Part shown: piece by piece, positions 1-8,071 of the stretch | Position numbering within the stretch: the stretch's first letter is position 1 | Layout: every line of letters begins with the position of its first letter | Source of the DNA: Omnitrophica bacterium GWA2_41_15 | GTDB lineage: Bacteria; Omnitrophota; Gorgyraeia; Gygaellales; UBA12090 | Assembly: GCA_919902675.1 (NCBI GenBank) | Contig: CAKKRH010000044.1 | Span: 1-36,282 of the forward strand | DNA: 36,282 nt | Direction: 5' to 3' | Made by a program: the position numbers and the translations under genes | Notes under the pieces: model-generated | Told to the model about the DNA's origin: nothing | The model's input: only the letters and a program-made list of their open reading frames with translations | The model's database searches: none

Positions 1-56
1 TAGATTTTACTTGATTCTGAGCTCTGCGAAGAATCTTATCAAATCTGCCTCTGGCC

Positions 57-89
57 AAAAAAATGCAGGGGTTACCCCCTGCAAAAAAA
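57..89 (-). terminator. Intrinsic (possibly bidirectional) terminator after 6S RNA
   Basis: TGCAGGGG-N4-CCCCTGCA hairpin flanked by A-runs on both sides on the + strand (T-tract on the minus strand). Confidence 0.8.
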
Positions 90-99
90 TCCCCGCTCA

Positions 100-264
100 T
101 TGCCGTCGGACTGATAACTTGAACCCTGATTCACAGGTGGGTGCCTCCCCTTAACAGCGAACTGTCAAGGGAGTTTCAGCTCCCATTACAATAATGTTGG
201 TTCAACTATTTTCCAAGTCCTGACGCGCACGGCAGGGAAAACTAAAATAACTTTTCTTTTTCTA
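100..264 (-). ncRNA. ssrS: 6S RNA (SsrS)
   Basis: Minus strand contains ...GTCAGGACTTGGAAAATAGTTGAACC...ATGGGAGCTGAAACTCCC...GGGGAGGCACCCACCTG...CAGGGTTCAAGTTATCAGTCCGACGGCAATGAGCGGGG, matching the 6S layout of a long rod with central bubble and the GGCACCCACCTG signature. Followed by a terminator. Exact ends are estimates. Confidence 0.8.
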
Positions 265-270
265 TAACCA

Positions 271-298
271 AGTATACCACCTTTTTGCCAAAAATCAA
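271..298 (-). promoter_or_regulatory. Sigma70-like promoter for 6S RNA
   Basis: Minus strand TTGATT-N16-TATACT just upstream of the inferred 6S 5' end. Confidence 0.6.
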
Positions 299-326
299 GC
301 TATTTCTTAAGTGGTGGAAATGTAAA

Positions 327-2393
327 TTAACGCGCCCCGGCCCCTAATTCCCGGGAAACTGTCTGGATGATGCTTTCGACGCGGGAGTTTACCTGAGGGT
401 CAGTGAGGGTTTCTTCAGAGGAACGGAATTCCAGAGAGATAGTGATGGATTTTTTGCCCTTGCCCAAAGCTTCTGAACGGTAAATATCCTTAAACTTTAT
501 ATCCTTTAAATACTCTACGGCGGCGGATTTAATCGCGTCTATCAGCCTCTGATAGCTTATAGCCTCATCTAATATCAGGCTGATATCCCTGAAAACCGAA
601 GGATATTTAGGAAGCGGCTGGTAGGCCCGGGAAAAACAGGCCAGATTTTTCAGTTTATCCAGATTTAATCCGGCAATTACTACCTCACTGTTATCTATCC
701 TGAATTCAGCGAGAATCTCTTTTTTGACCTGGCCCAAAAATCCAAATTCTTCTTTACTTGTTACTAAGGCAGAGGAGTATCCCGCGGTGAAAAGCGGATC
801 GGCGCAAGGGATAAACTTATAATCTTTTATGCCTGCCTTCTGAAGCAAAAATTCTAAAATACTCTTTAGTTCTAATAAACCGCACTTATTCATTACTAAG
901 CCTACGAACCGGCATTCGCTGTTTTGGCTAAAGCAATTCCCGATTTCAAAGAAGGCGCACTTGGTATTTCCCAATTCTGAGTTGCGGGCTAAGACATTTA
1001 AAAGCCCGCAAGTCAGACTCGGCCTTAAAACCTCCTGCTCCTGACTTAAAGGGTTTTCTAAAGACACTGTATTTTGTCCGTCAAATCTTATTTTCTGGAC
1101 CGCTTCCTGACTTAAAAGGCTATAGGTAATCAGCTCATTAAAACCTAAGGATGAAAGCGCCTGCCTCGCTCTTTCCTGAATAAGCAGGATATTCTCTTCT
1201 CTCAGCTGTGAAGGTTTTATCGCGGGAAGGCTTAAAGGGATATTTTCATAGCCAAAGACGCGGCAGACCTCCTCCAGGACATCGGCCGGGCTGGATACAT
1301 CCTGACGAAAAGGCGGCGGGGTTATTTTTAGGGCGTCTTTTCTTAAGGAAGTTGTTTTGAATCCCAGGGCTGAAAGATTCGCTTTTATCTTAACCGCGGA
1401 TAGATCTATTCCTAATAGCTTATTGGCCCGGGGGATATTAAACATAATGCTTTTGGCAGGCGGTTGAGCATCAGAGCCGGATTTAAAAAGCCGTCCGGGA
1501 TTGCCTGCGGCGTATTTTAAGATTAAAGAACAGGCCAAGTCAGAACTGTCTAAGATACTACCCCTATTCACCGAGCGTTCAAAACGATAAGCAGAATCGC
1601 TAGAAAGCCCCAAAAGGCGGGCGGCTTTACGGATAACCAAAGGATGAAAATAAGCGCTTTCTAAGAGGATATTCCGGGTAGAGCCGTTTACCTCAGTATC
1701 TTTGCCGCCCATAATCCCGGCTATGGCTACAGGTCTATTTTCATCGGCAATCACCAGAATCTCCGGAAATAGTTTTCTACTTATACCGTCTATAGAAATT
1801 ATTTCTTCGCCGCTTTTCGCAAAACGAACAGAAATTTTCCTGCGCGTAGGGGCAGGCCTCCGTGTCTGCCCGCCATCATTCGGGCGAACACAGAGGTTCG
1901 CCCCTGCAATTTTATCCAAATCAAAGGCGTGCAGAGGCTGTCCGATGGTCCATAGAACATAATTGGTAATATCCACAATATTATTTATCGGCCTCAGGCC
2001 TATTGCCCGTAATCTCTTAGCCATCCACTCCGGAGAAGGCCCTATTTGGACATCGGAAATAACCCTGGCCGAGTATAAAGGACAGGCCTTTTTATCCGTG
2101 ATATTGATTTTGAACGGGACAATTTCTTTTTTAAAATTTTGAATTCTAAATTGTACTTTTGCCTTTTGCCTTTTTACTTTTGCCTTTGTAATTGCCGCTA
2201 TCTCCCGGGCAATCCCGATTACCGAAAGCCAATCCGGGCGGTTAGAGGTAACCTCTATCTCAAAAACATAATCATCCTCAAATTCCTCTAAAGAAACAAC
2301 CTCGAGTCCCGCCATAGTCAACCTATCCGCCAACTCCTTAGGCTTGAGCTTGATATCCACAAAATCTTTTAACCAATTATAAGTAACTTTCAT
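327..2393 (-). CDS. pheT: Phenylalanyl-tRNA synthetase beta subunit
   Basis: 688 aa; B3/B4 and FDX-ACB-like regions (VEVTSNRPDWLSVIGIAREIA, PVAIAGIMGG, YPSVFRDISLILDE); downstream of pheS. Confidence 0.95.
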   Translation of the reverse strand: MKVTYNWLKDFVDIKLKPKELADRLTMAGLEVVSLEEFEDDYVFEIEVTSNRPDWLSVIGIAREIAAITKAKVKRQKAKVQFRIQNFKKEIVPFKINITDKKACPLYSARVISDVQIGPSPEWMAKRLRAIGLRPINNIVDITNYVLWTIGQPLHAFDLDKIAGANLCVRPNDGGQTRRPAPTRRKISVRFAKSGEEIISIDGISRKLFPEILVIADENRPVAIAGIMGGKDTEVNGSTRNILLESAYFHPLVIRKAARLLGLSSDSAYRFERSVNRGSILDSSDLACSLILKYAAGNPGRLFKSGSDAQPPAKSIMFNIPRANKLLGIDLSAVKIKANLSALGFKTTSLRKDALKITPPPFRQDVSSPADVLEEVCRVFGYENIPLSLPAIKPSQLREENILLIQERARQALSSLGFNELITYSLLSQEAVQKIRFDGQNTVSLENPLSQEQEVLRPSLTCGLLNVLARNSELGNTKCAFFEIGNCFSQNSECRFVGLVMNKCGLLELKSILEFLLQKAGIKDYKFIPCADPLFTAGYSSALVTSKEEFGFLGQVKKEILAEFRIDNSEVVIAGLNLDKLKNLACFSRAYQPLPKYPSVFRDISLILDEAISYQRLIDAIKSAAVEYLKDIKFKDIYRSEALGKGKKSITISLEFRSSEETLTDPQVNSRVESIIQTVSRELGAGAR

Positions 2394-2469
2394 ATTAAAA
2401 TCGCTGAACTACGCTTGACATTATTCCGCGTGGTTGGCGCGTATTATTCCGCGTAAGTTCCGCGGTTTT

Positions 2470-3576
2470 TTAAAATTGCCTCAAGAAGCGCAAGTCATTC
2501 TCATAAAACAGACGGATGTCGTTGATTCCATACTTAAGCATAGCTATTCTTTCTATGCCCATTCCAAAGGCGAAGCCGCTGTATTTATCTTTCGGGTAAC
2601 CTACATTGGCAAAGACATTGGGATGAATCATCCCACAGCCTAAAATCTCCAGCCACCCCTTACCGCCGCAGACTGAACATCTTTTCGGCTCTCGGCTATC
2701 GGCTCTCGGCTTTCGGCTGCATAGTATGCAGGAGATGTCCACCTCGGCTGATGGCTCGGTAAAAGGGAAGAAGTGGGGACGAAAACGCATCTGGATCTTT
2801 TCCCCAAAGAGCCTTTGGGCGAAAGCGGTCAATGTCCCTTTAAGGTCGGCAAAACTTACCTCTTGATCAACTAAGAAGCCTTCAATCTGATGGAAGACAA
2901 AAGAGTGTGAAGCATCCACGGCATCCGGACGATAAACCTTACCCGGCACAATTACCGCCAAGGGCGGCTTATGCTCTTTCATCACCCGGATCTGGACGGG
3001 CGAGGTGTGGCTGCGCAACAATAGTCGATAGTCCATAGTCGATAGTCCATAGCGTTTATCAACGCTCTGTGGACTGTGGACTGTGGACTGTGGACTTTTT
3101 AAATAAAACGTATCGAAGGCATCCCGCGAAGGGTGATCTAAGGGAATATTTAGACCACTGAAGTTGTTATATTCGTTTTCCACCTCCGGGCCTTCTTTTG
3201 TTACAAAACCCAGCTTGGAGAAAATAGCGGTTATCTCCTGGATAGTCTGGGTAATCGGATGCAGGGAGCCGGTTTGGGGAATTGGTTCACCGGGCAAGGT
3301 AATGTCAAAAGTCTCAAGGCCATGAGCTTCTTTTTCTTTTAATTGAGAAACCCTCTCCTCAAAAAGCCGGGTGAGTTTATTCTTAAGATAATTAGCCTTC
3401 TTGCCGAATTCCGGACGCTCCTGGGCTGAAAGAGAAGATATGGAGCCGGTAATCCCAGCCAGCAAGCCCTGCCGGCCCAGATACTTTATCCGCAGGGCCT
3501 CTATAGCCTCAGCGGATGAGGCTTGGTTTATTTCTTTTTGAGCTTCCTGCTCAATAGTCGTCCAATCAAAAGACAT
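2470..3576 (-). CDS. pheS: Phenylalanyl-tRNA synthetase alpha subunit
   Basis: Class II synthetase motifs (LLLRSHTSPVQIR, PGKVYRPDAVDASHSFVFHQIEG, FAFGMGIERIAMLKYGINDIR). Confidence 0.95.
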   Translation of the reverse strand: MSFDWTTIEQEAQKEINQASSAEAIEALRIKYLGRQGLLAGITGSISSLSAQERPEFGKKANYLKNKLTRLFEERVSQLKEKEAHGLETFDITLPGEPIPQTGSLHPITQTIQEITAIFSKLGFVTKEGPEVENEYNNFSGLNIPLDHPSRDAFDTFYLKSPQSTVHSPQSVDKRYGLSTMDYRLLLRSHTSPVQIRVMKEHKPPLAVIVPGKVYRPDAVDASHSFVFHQIEGFLVDQEVSFADLKGTLTAFAQRLFGEKIQMRFRPHFFPFTEPSAEVDISCILCSRKPRADSREPKRCSVCGGKGWLEILGCGMIHPNVFANVGYPKDKYSGFAFGMGIERIAMLKYGINDIRLFYENDLRFLRQF

Positions 3577-4076
3577 AAAAATACTCCCGATAAAATTATA
3601 GCCTGCCTTGGCTTAAGAGGAACTAACTTATGCCTGACTGCCCTTCCTCTCCTGATCAGGTTGATACTTTGGGCATGGATATCCAAATCCGACCCGTGGA
3701 CTTGACAGGCCCGGCTAAATACACCCTTCACCTGAAGCCAGTCTCCCTTGTGGTTATAATCTCCGGCAAAAGAAATCAAATTCAAAAAATTATTCCCGGC
3801 CCAGATTCCAATGGCATTTTGTCCGTCATTAAGGTTAAGCCAGGAATACTCTCCCCTGGTCATTACCTCGCCAATCAACTCGCCCTCATAGAGGACTTCC
3901 TGCCCATTTAATTCCTTGGCCCGTTCAATCAACTCAGTCGAGGAAACCGCCGTCTGGGCATAACAAAAAGGAAAAAGGAAAAAGGAAAAAGGAAAAACTA
4001 TAAAACAAAAACAAATAATTTTTAATTTTAAATTATACTTTTGACTTTTGACTTTTGACTTTTGACTTTTTTTCAT
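3528..4076 (-). CDS. Signal-peptide/membrane-anchored OB-fold-like protein
   Basis: ATG at 4076 overlaps the trkH stop (ATGA). Leader MKKSQKSKVKSQKYNLKLKIICFCFIVFPFSFFLFPFCYAQ, then OB-like segment (NGQEVLYEGELIGEVMTRGEYSWLNLNDGQNAIGIWAG...GDWLQVKGVF) and a C-terminal TM helix. Confidence 0.65.
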   Translation of the reverse strand: MKKSQKSKVKSQKYNLKLKIICFCFIVFPFSFFLFPFCYAQTAVSSTELIERAKELNGQEVLYEGELIGEVMTRGEYSWLNLNDGQNAIGIWAGNNFLNLISFAGDYNHKGDWLQVKGVFSRACQVHGSDLDIHAQSINLIRRGRAVRHKLVPLKPRQAIILSGVFLCLLIGRLLSRKLKKK

Positions 4077-5575
4077 TTTCCACGCACAAAGGCGGCAAAA
4101 AAACCGATCAGGACGAAAACCGACATAAACTCTAACCGGCCTATCCACATCTGTAAAATATAGACTACTTTTAAAAGCGCAGGCATCGCAACCTGGGTTA
4201 TACCGCAGGTCAAGCCCACATTGGCCGCGGCTGAGGTAGACTCAAACAAAGAATCCAGGGCCGGATAGCCAAAAAACATCCCGATAACCCCACCTAAGGC
4301 ATAGAGCCCCAGATAACATAAAAATATCAAGACTGCCGAGCGCACCTGATTCCCCTCCATCACCACGTCTTTTATATGGTGGTATTTTTCAATAAAAACA
4401 CCGGCCTCAGGAAGCATCACCCGCTTGATATCGTTATACAGGGCCTTAAAGACCACCCCAATCCTAAGCATCTTTATCCCGCCGGTGGTTGAACACACGC
4501 ACCCGCCTAAGGCCATAGCTATAGTCAAAGAGAAGAGAGCCAGGGCCCCCCATTCATTAATAAACTGCCGGGCGTAAATAGTTTGATAACCGGTTCCGGT
4601 ATGTCCGGAAATCAAATGATAGAATCCTTTTCTAAACATGCCTAAGGCATCCGGATAGACCCCTAACTTGGCCAGGCCCACCGCGGTCAGAAAAAAGGTT
4701 AGCATTATGGTCATAAAAAAGGTGCGGGTTTCAATATTGGTTACTATTTCTTTCTTGCGCCGCAGCCAAAGGGTATAATGCAATTTGAAATTAAGCGAAC
4801 CCAAAATCATAATCACAATAGTAATAACTTCATAAGCCAAGCTGTGATAATAGAGGATATTCTGAGATTGGGGGGCAAAGCCTCCGGTGTCGAAGGCGGC
4901 CATAAATACGCAGGCTCCGTGAAAAAATGCATTTGCCCAAGACATCCCTTCGTATCTGCCGACTACAGCCAAGGCAAACGTGCCTAATATCAGATAAACT
5001 ATGCTGACTAACCAGATAAAGCGGGCGGTCTCCACCACATTGGGAAGCACCTTTTCGTCGCGGGCCTCACCCACATACATCCTGAAGGCCCCGGCTGAAC
5101 CGCGCACCAGAAACGATAAGGCCACCACCACCACCCCCTGGCCGCCGATAAACATAATCAGATGGCGCCAAAGATTAACGCTCCTGGCGATATGGTCAAG
5201 GTCCTGAACCAAAACCAGCCCGGTAGTGGCAAAACCGCTCATCGAATCAAAGACACAATCCAAAAAGGAAACCCAGTGCCCGCTCAGGTAAAAAGGAATC
5301 GCCCCCAAGACTGCCGCCGCAAGCCAGGACGAAGACACTACCACCATCCCCCCGACCCAATTTAAATCCTTGTCGGTCTTACAGGTTAGAATCAGGGCGT
5401 TGCCAAGAATCAGGCAAATCAGAAAACCGATTAAGAAATCATAAAGCGGATTAAACTCGGCGAAAATAAAAGCCCAGACCAAAGGGATAAGCATGGTCAG
5501 GCCCAGGCCGATGATGATTTTACCTAAATAATATCCTATTGCCTTGAGGTCTTCTAAATTCGGCTTGAGGACCAT
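4073..5575 (-). CDS. trkH: Trk/Ktr-type potassium uptake transmembrane protein
   Basis: 500 aa polytopic protein with P-loop-like TGFATTGL, TGYQTI, CVCSTTGGIKMLR segments; adjacent to trkA genes. Confidence 0.9.
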   Translation of the reverse strand: MVLKPNLEDLKAIGYYLGKIIIGLGLTMLIPLVWAFIFAEFNPLYDFLIGFLICLILGNALILTCKTDKDLNWVGGMVVVSSSWLAAAVLGAIPFYLSGHWVSFLDCVFDSMSGFATTGLVLVQDLDHIARSVNLWRHLIMFIGGQGVVVVALSFLVRGSAGAFRMYVGEARDEKVLPNVVETARFIWLVSIVYLILGTFALAVVGRYEGMSWANAFFHGACVFMAAFDTGGFAPQSQNILYYHSLAYEVITIVIMILGSLNFKLHYTLWLRRKKEIVTNIETRTFFMTIMLTFFLTAVGLAKLGVYPDALGMFRKGFYHLISGHTGTGYQTIYARQFINEWGALALFSLTIAMALGGCVCSTTGGIKMLRIGVVFKALYNDIKRVMLPEAGVFIEKYHHIKDVVMEGNQVRSAVLIFLCYLGLYALGGVIGMFFGYPALDSLFESTSAAANVGLTCGITQVAMPALLKVVYILQMWIGRLEFMSVFVLIGFFAAFVRGK

Positions 5576-5700
5576 TTTAATATCAACACTAAATAAATAA
5601 TCCCTATGCTGGATAAAATTATCGCCAGGCTGTAGGCAATCTCAATCAAGATTCCCAGGCTGGATTGAACCAATGGAGAGAGTAAACCTTCCGGCTTCAC
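5554..5700 (-). CDS. Candidate 48-aa single-TM microprotein between trkA and trkH
   Basis: GTG start at 5700 with AAGGTG-like RBS; VKPEGLLSPLVQSSLGILIEIAYSLAIILSSIGIIYLVLILKWSSSRI*; overlaps trkH start. Not in the supplied ORF track. Confidence 0.45.
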   Translation of the reverse strand: MKPEGLLSPLVQSSLGILIEIAYSLAIILSSIGIIYLVLILKWSSSRI

Positions 5701-5803
5701 CGCGCACCTTCTTTTTTATACGTGGATTCCAAGTAAAACACTTGCCGCGTAGATAAAGCGTACAGAGAAACGGATAAATTTAGATATGAGGATAAGGCGG
5801 GGT

Positions 5804-6466
5804 TCATAGCTTACCGATAAGATAATTTAGAAGTTGCTGCTCATTCTGTAAAAGGGTCAGGGCGATAAGGTCATCCCCGATTAAAAGAGTGGTATTTCCT
5901 TTAGGAACGATCACCTGGTCACCCCGGATAATTGAGACCAGCACCGAATCCGGCGGCAATTGCAATTCCTGAAGCTGTTTGTTGATTACCGGGGAATCCG
6001 GCGGCAGATCCACCCGGACAATGGCCAGCTTGCCGCGCTTAAAACTCATCAGATTCACAAAGTCGGCAAAAGAAACCTCTTCTTCAATAATCTTAGCCAG
6101 GATAGCCGTAGCGTCAATGGGCACATCAGCTCCCAGACAGGAGAACACCGGCTCATTCTTAGGGTCGTTGACCCGGGCTACGGTGCGGGAAACCTTGAAT
6201 TTCTCCTTAGCCAGCTGGCAGACCACTAAGTTGTCTTCATCCTCGCCGGTAACGCTGGCCAAAACATCCGCCCGGGACACTCCCGCCTCTTCCAGATACT
6301 TAGGATCGCATCCGTCGCCGTTAATCACCAGGGTATTAAGATCCCTGGCTATTTCCTCGCAGACGCCCTTTTCCTTTTCAATGATAGATACGGTATGCTT
6401 ATCACTGAGCAGTTTCTGGGCTAGAAACTTTCCCACTTTTCCGGCTCCAACGATAATTATGTACAT
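5804..6466 (-). CDS. trkA: TrkA family potassium uptake regulatory protein (NAD-binding RCK)
   Basis: MYIIIVGAGKVGKFLAQKLLSDKHTVSIIEKE Rossmann start; TrkA_N plus TrkA_C. Confidence 0.9.
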   Translation of the reverse strand: MYIIIVGAGKVGKFLAQKLLSDKHTVSIIEKEKGVCEEIARDLNTLVINGDGCDPKYLEEAGVSRADVLASVTGEDEDNLVVCQLAKEKFKVSRTVARVNDPKNEPVFSCLGADVPIDATAILAKIIEEEVSFADFVNLMSFKRGKLAIVRVDLPPDSPVINKQLQELQLPPDSVLVSIIRGDQVIVPKGNTTLLIGDDLIALTLLQNEQQLLNYLIGKL

Positions 6467-6561
6467 TTAAAACCGCGTAATTTACGCGGAACATCACGCT
6501 AAACTACGCAATATATGTTGCGCGTGGTTCAGCGTATCGTTGCGCGAAAGTTCAGCGTCTC

Positions 6562-7206
6562 TTATATTCCAAATCTCTTTCTGACTTTATCTAACTTATC
6601 TATTTTGACTACAGCCATAATCACATCATTTTTATGGAGTTTGGTCTTGGCTTCGGGCAAAATAACCCCTTTAATCCCTTTAATCATTACCACCAGAAGT
6701 TCTCCCGGCATATTTATTTCCTCAACTGTTTTACCGGTGAGATGCTCATCTGTCTCAATCTCTAATACTCCGACATCCTTACTTTCTATAAGATAGCTGG
6801 AGAATCTGCTCTCAATAATCTTGTCGCGGATCATCGCGGCAAAAAGGATTGTTCCGCTAAGGACATCCAGGCCCAAAGACTTATAGATATCCGCCCGGGT
6901 GGGGTCATAGACCCGGGCAATCACCTTGGGCACCTTAAAGAGCTTTTTGGCGACCTGAGCGGCCACGATATTACTGTTGTCGCCGTTAGTTACACTGCAA
7001 AAGGCGTCCGCCTGGGCTATTCCGGCTTGTTTAAGAAGCTCAACATCAAAACCGTTTCCCACCAAGGTCATTCCGTTGAAGGTCCGGCCCAGGCGCTCAA
7101 AGCTTTTGGCCGCGCGGTCAATAACCACCACATTATGGCCTTCGCTGGAAAGAAGCTTGGCTAACTCTGAACCTACCCGGCCGCAGCCGACGATTATGAC
7201 ATACAT
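6562..7206 (-). CDS. TrkA family protein, second copy
   Basis: MYVIIVGCGRVGSELAKLLSSEGHNVVVIDR; same fold and length as the neighbouring TrkA. Confidence 0.88.
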   Translation of the reverse strand: MYVIIVGCGRVGSELAKLLSSEGHNVVVIDRAAKSFERLGRTFNGMTLVGNGFDVELLKQAGIAQADAFCSVTNGDNSNIVAAQVAKKLFKVPKVIARVYDPTRADIYKSLGLDVLSGTILFAAMIRDKIIESRFSSYLIESKDVGVLEIETDEHLTGKTVEEINMPGELLVVMIKGIKGVILPEAKTKLHKNDVIMAVVKIDKLDKVRKRFGI

Positions 7207-7290
7207 AAGAGTTTATTGAGTTTATTGAGTTTATTGAGTTTATTGAGTTCTTAACTCTATGAACTCTATAACTCTACGAACTCTATAAAC
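7205..7290. repeat. Tandem decamer repeat and imperfect hairpin
   Basis: (GAGTTTATT)n array followed by AACTCTATGAACTCTATAACTCTACGAACTCTATAAAC, which is near-complementary. Confidence 0.75.
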
Positions 7291-7637
7291 TATTGTTTCG
7301 CTATTTCAATCAACTTCTCAAAAGTCTTGGAGTCGTTAACCGCCAATTCAGCCAGCATCTTACGGTTAAGGCCAACCTTGGCCTTTTTTAGACCGCTGAT
7401 AAAACGGCTGTAGGTCATGCCGGCAGAGCGGACCGCGGCATTAAGCCGGGCGATCCAAAGCTGGCGGAAAACAATCTTACGCTTCTTACGGTCGCGATAG
7501 GCATACACATCACTATGCAGGAGTGAACGCTTTGCCTGCAGGTATTGCTTGGAGCGGTCACCCCACTGGCCCTTGGCTCGCTTTAAAACCTTCTTGACTC
7601 TTTTTCTTCTTGCGACATTAGTCTTCACTCTTGACAT
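7290..7637 (-). CDS. rplT: 50S ribosomal protein L20
   Basis: MSRVKTNVARRKRVKKVLKRAKG...; start chosen at MSRVK rather than the upstream in-frame Met of the ORF track. Confidence 0.95.
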   Translation of the reverse strand: MSRVKTNVARRKRVKKVLKRAKGQWGDRSKQYLQAKRSLLHSDVYAYRDRKKRKIVFRQLWIARLNAAVRSAGMTYSRFISGLKKAKVGLNRKMLAELAVNDSKTFEKLIEIAKQ

Positions 7638-7749
7638 TTTATCCTCACTCCGTTGGAGACGCCAAAATACGCTAAACGTTACGTTGAACAACGCACAACT
7701 TGTATTGTGTAGTTCCGCGTAGAGCCGCGCGTAGTTTTAGCGACTTTAT

Positions 7750-7950
7750 TTACCCGCCATACGGCAGCATAGTCCTAAGCATGTAGTTCCTGGATTTATC
7801 CACGACGTTCAACATCTTAAGCTTGCGCTTGCGTTTCTGGCTTTTTGAAGAAAGCAGATGTCCCTTGCCGGCTTTGCCGTGTTTGAATTTTCCGGTCTTG
7901 GTCATTCTGAATCTTTTCTTTATCCCTTTTTTTGTTTTTAACTTAGGCAT
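7750..7950 (-). CDS. rpmI: 50S ribosomal protein L35
   Basis: MPKLKTKKGIKKRFRMTKTGKFKHGKAGKGHLL; start at MPKLK. Confidence 0.95.
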   Translation of the reverse strand: MPKLKTKKGIKKRFRMTKTGKFKHGKAGKGHLLSSKSQKRKRKLKMLNVVDKSRNYMLRTMLPYGG

Positions 7951-8071
7951 ATCCTCGCTCCGCTCGGACGCTGAACAGCGCTGAACGTCACGCTGAACAA
8001 CGCACAACTTGTATTGCGTGGTTCCGCGTACTGTTCCGCGTAGTTCAGCGATTACTGTTCTCTTTTTTAGC

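Noticed and set aside
1702-1962. Short opposite-strand ORFs throughout (for example 1702-1962, 5979-6470, 24433-24861, 27736-28125)
   Set aside because: They lie antisense to well-supported conserved genes and show low-complexity or non-protein-like composition; no independent evidence for coding.
7205-7290. CRISPR array
   Set aside because: Tandem units are contiguous and very short with no spacers, and no cas genes are present.
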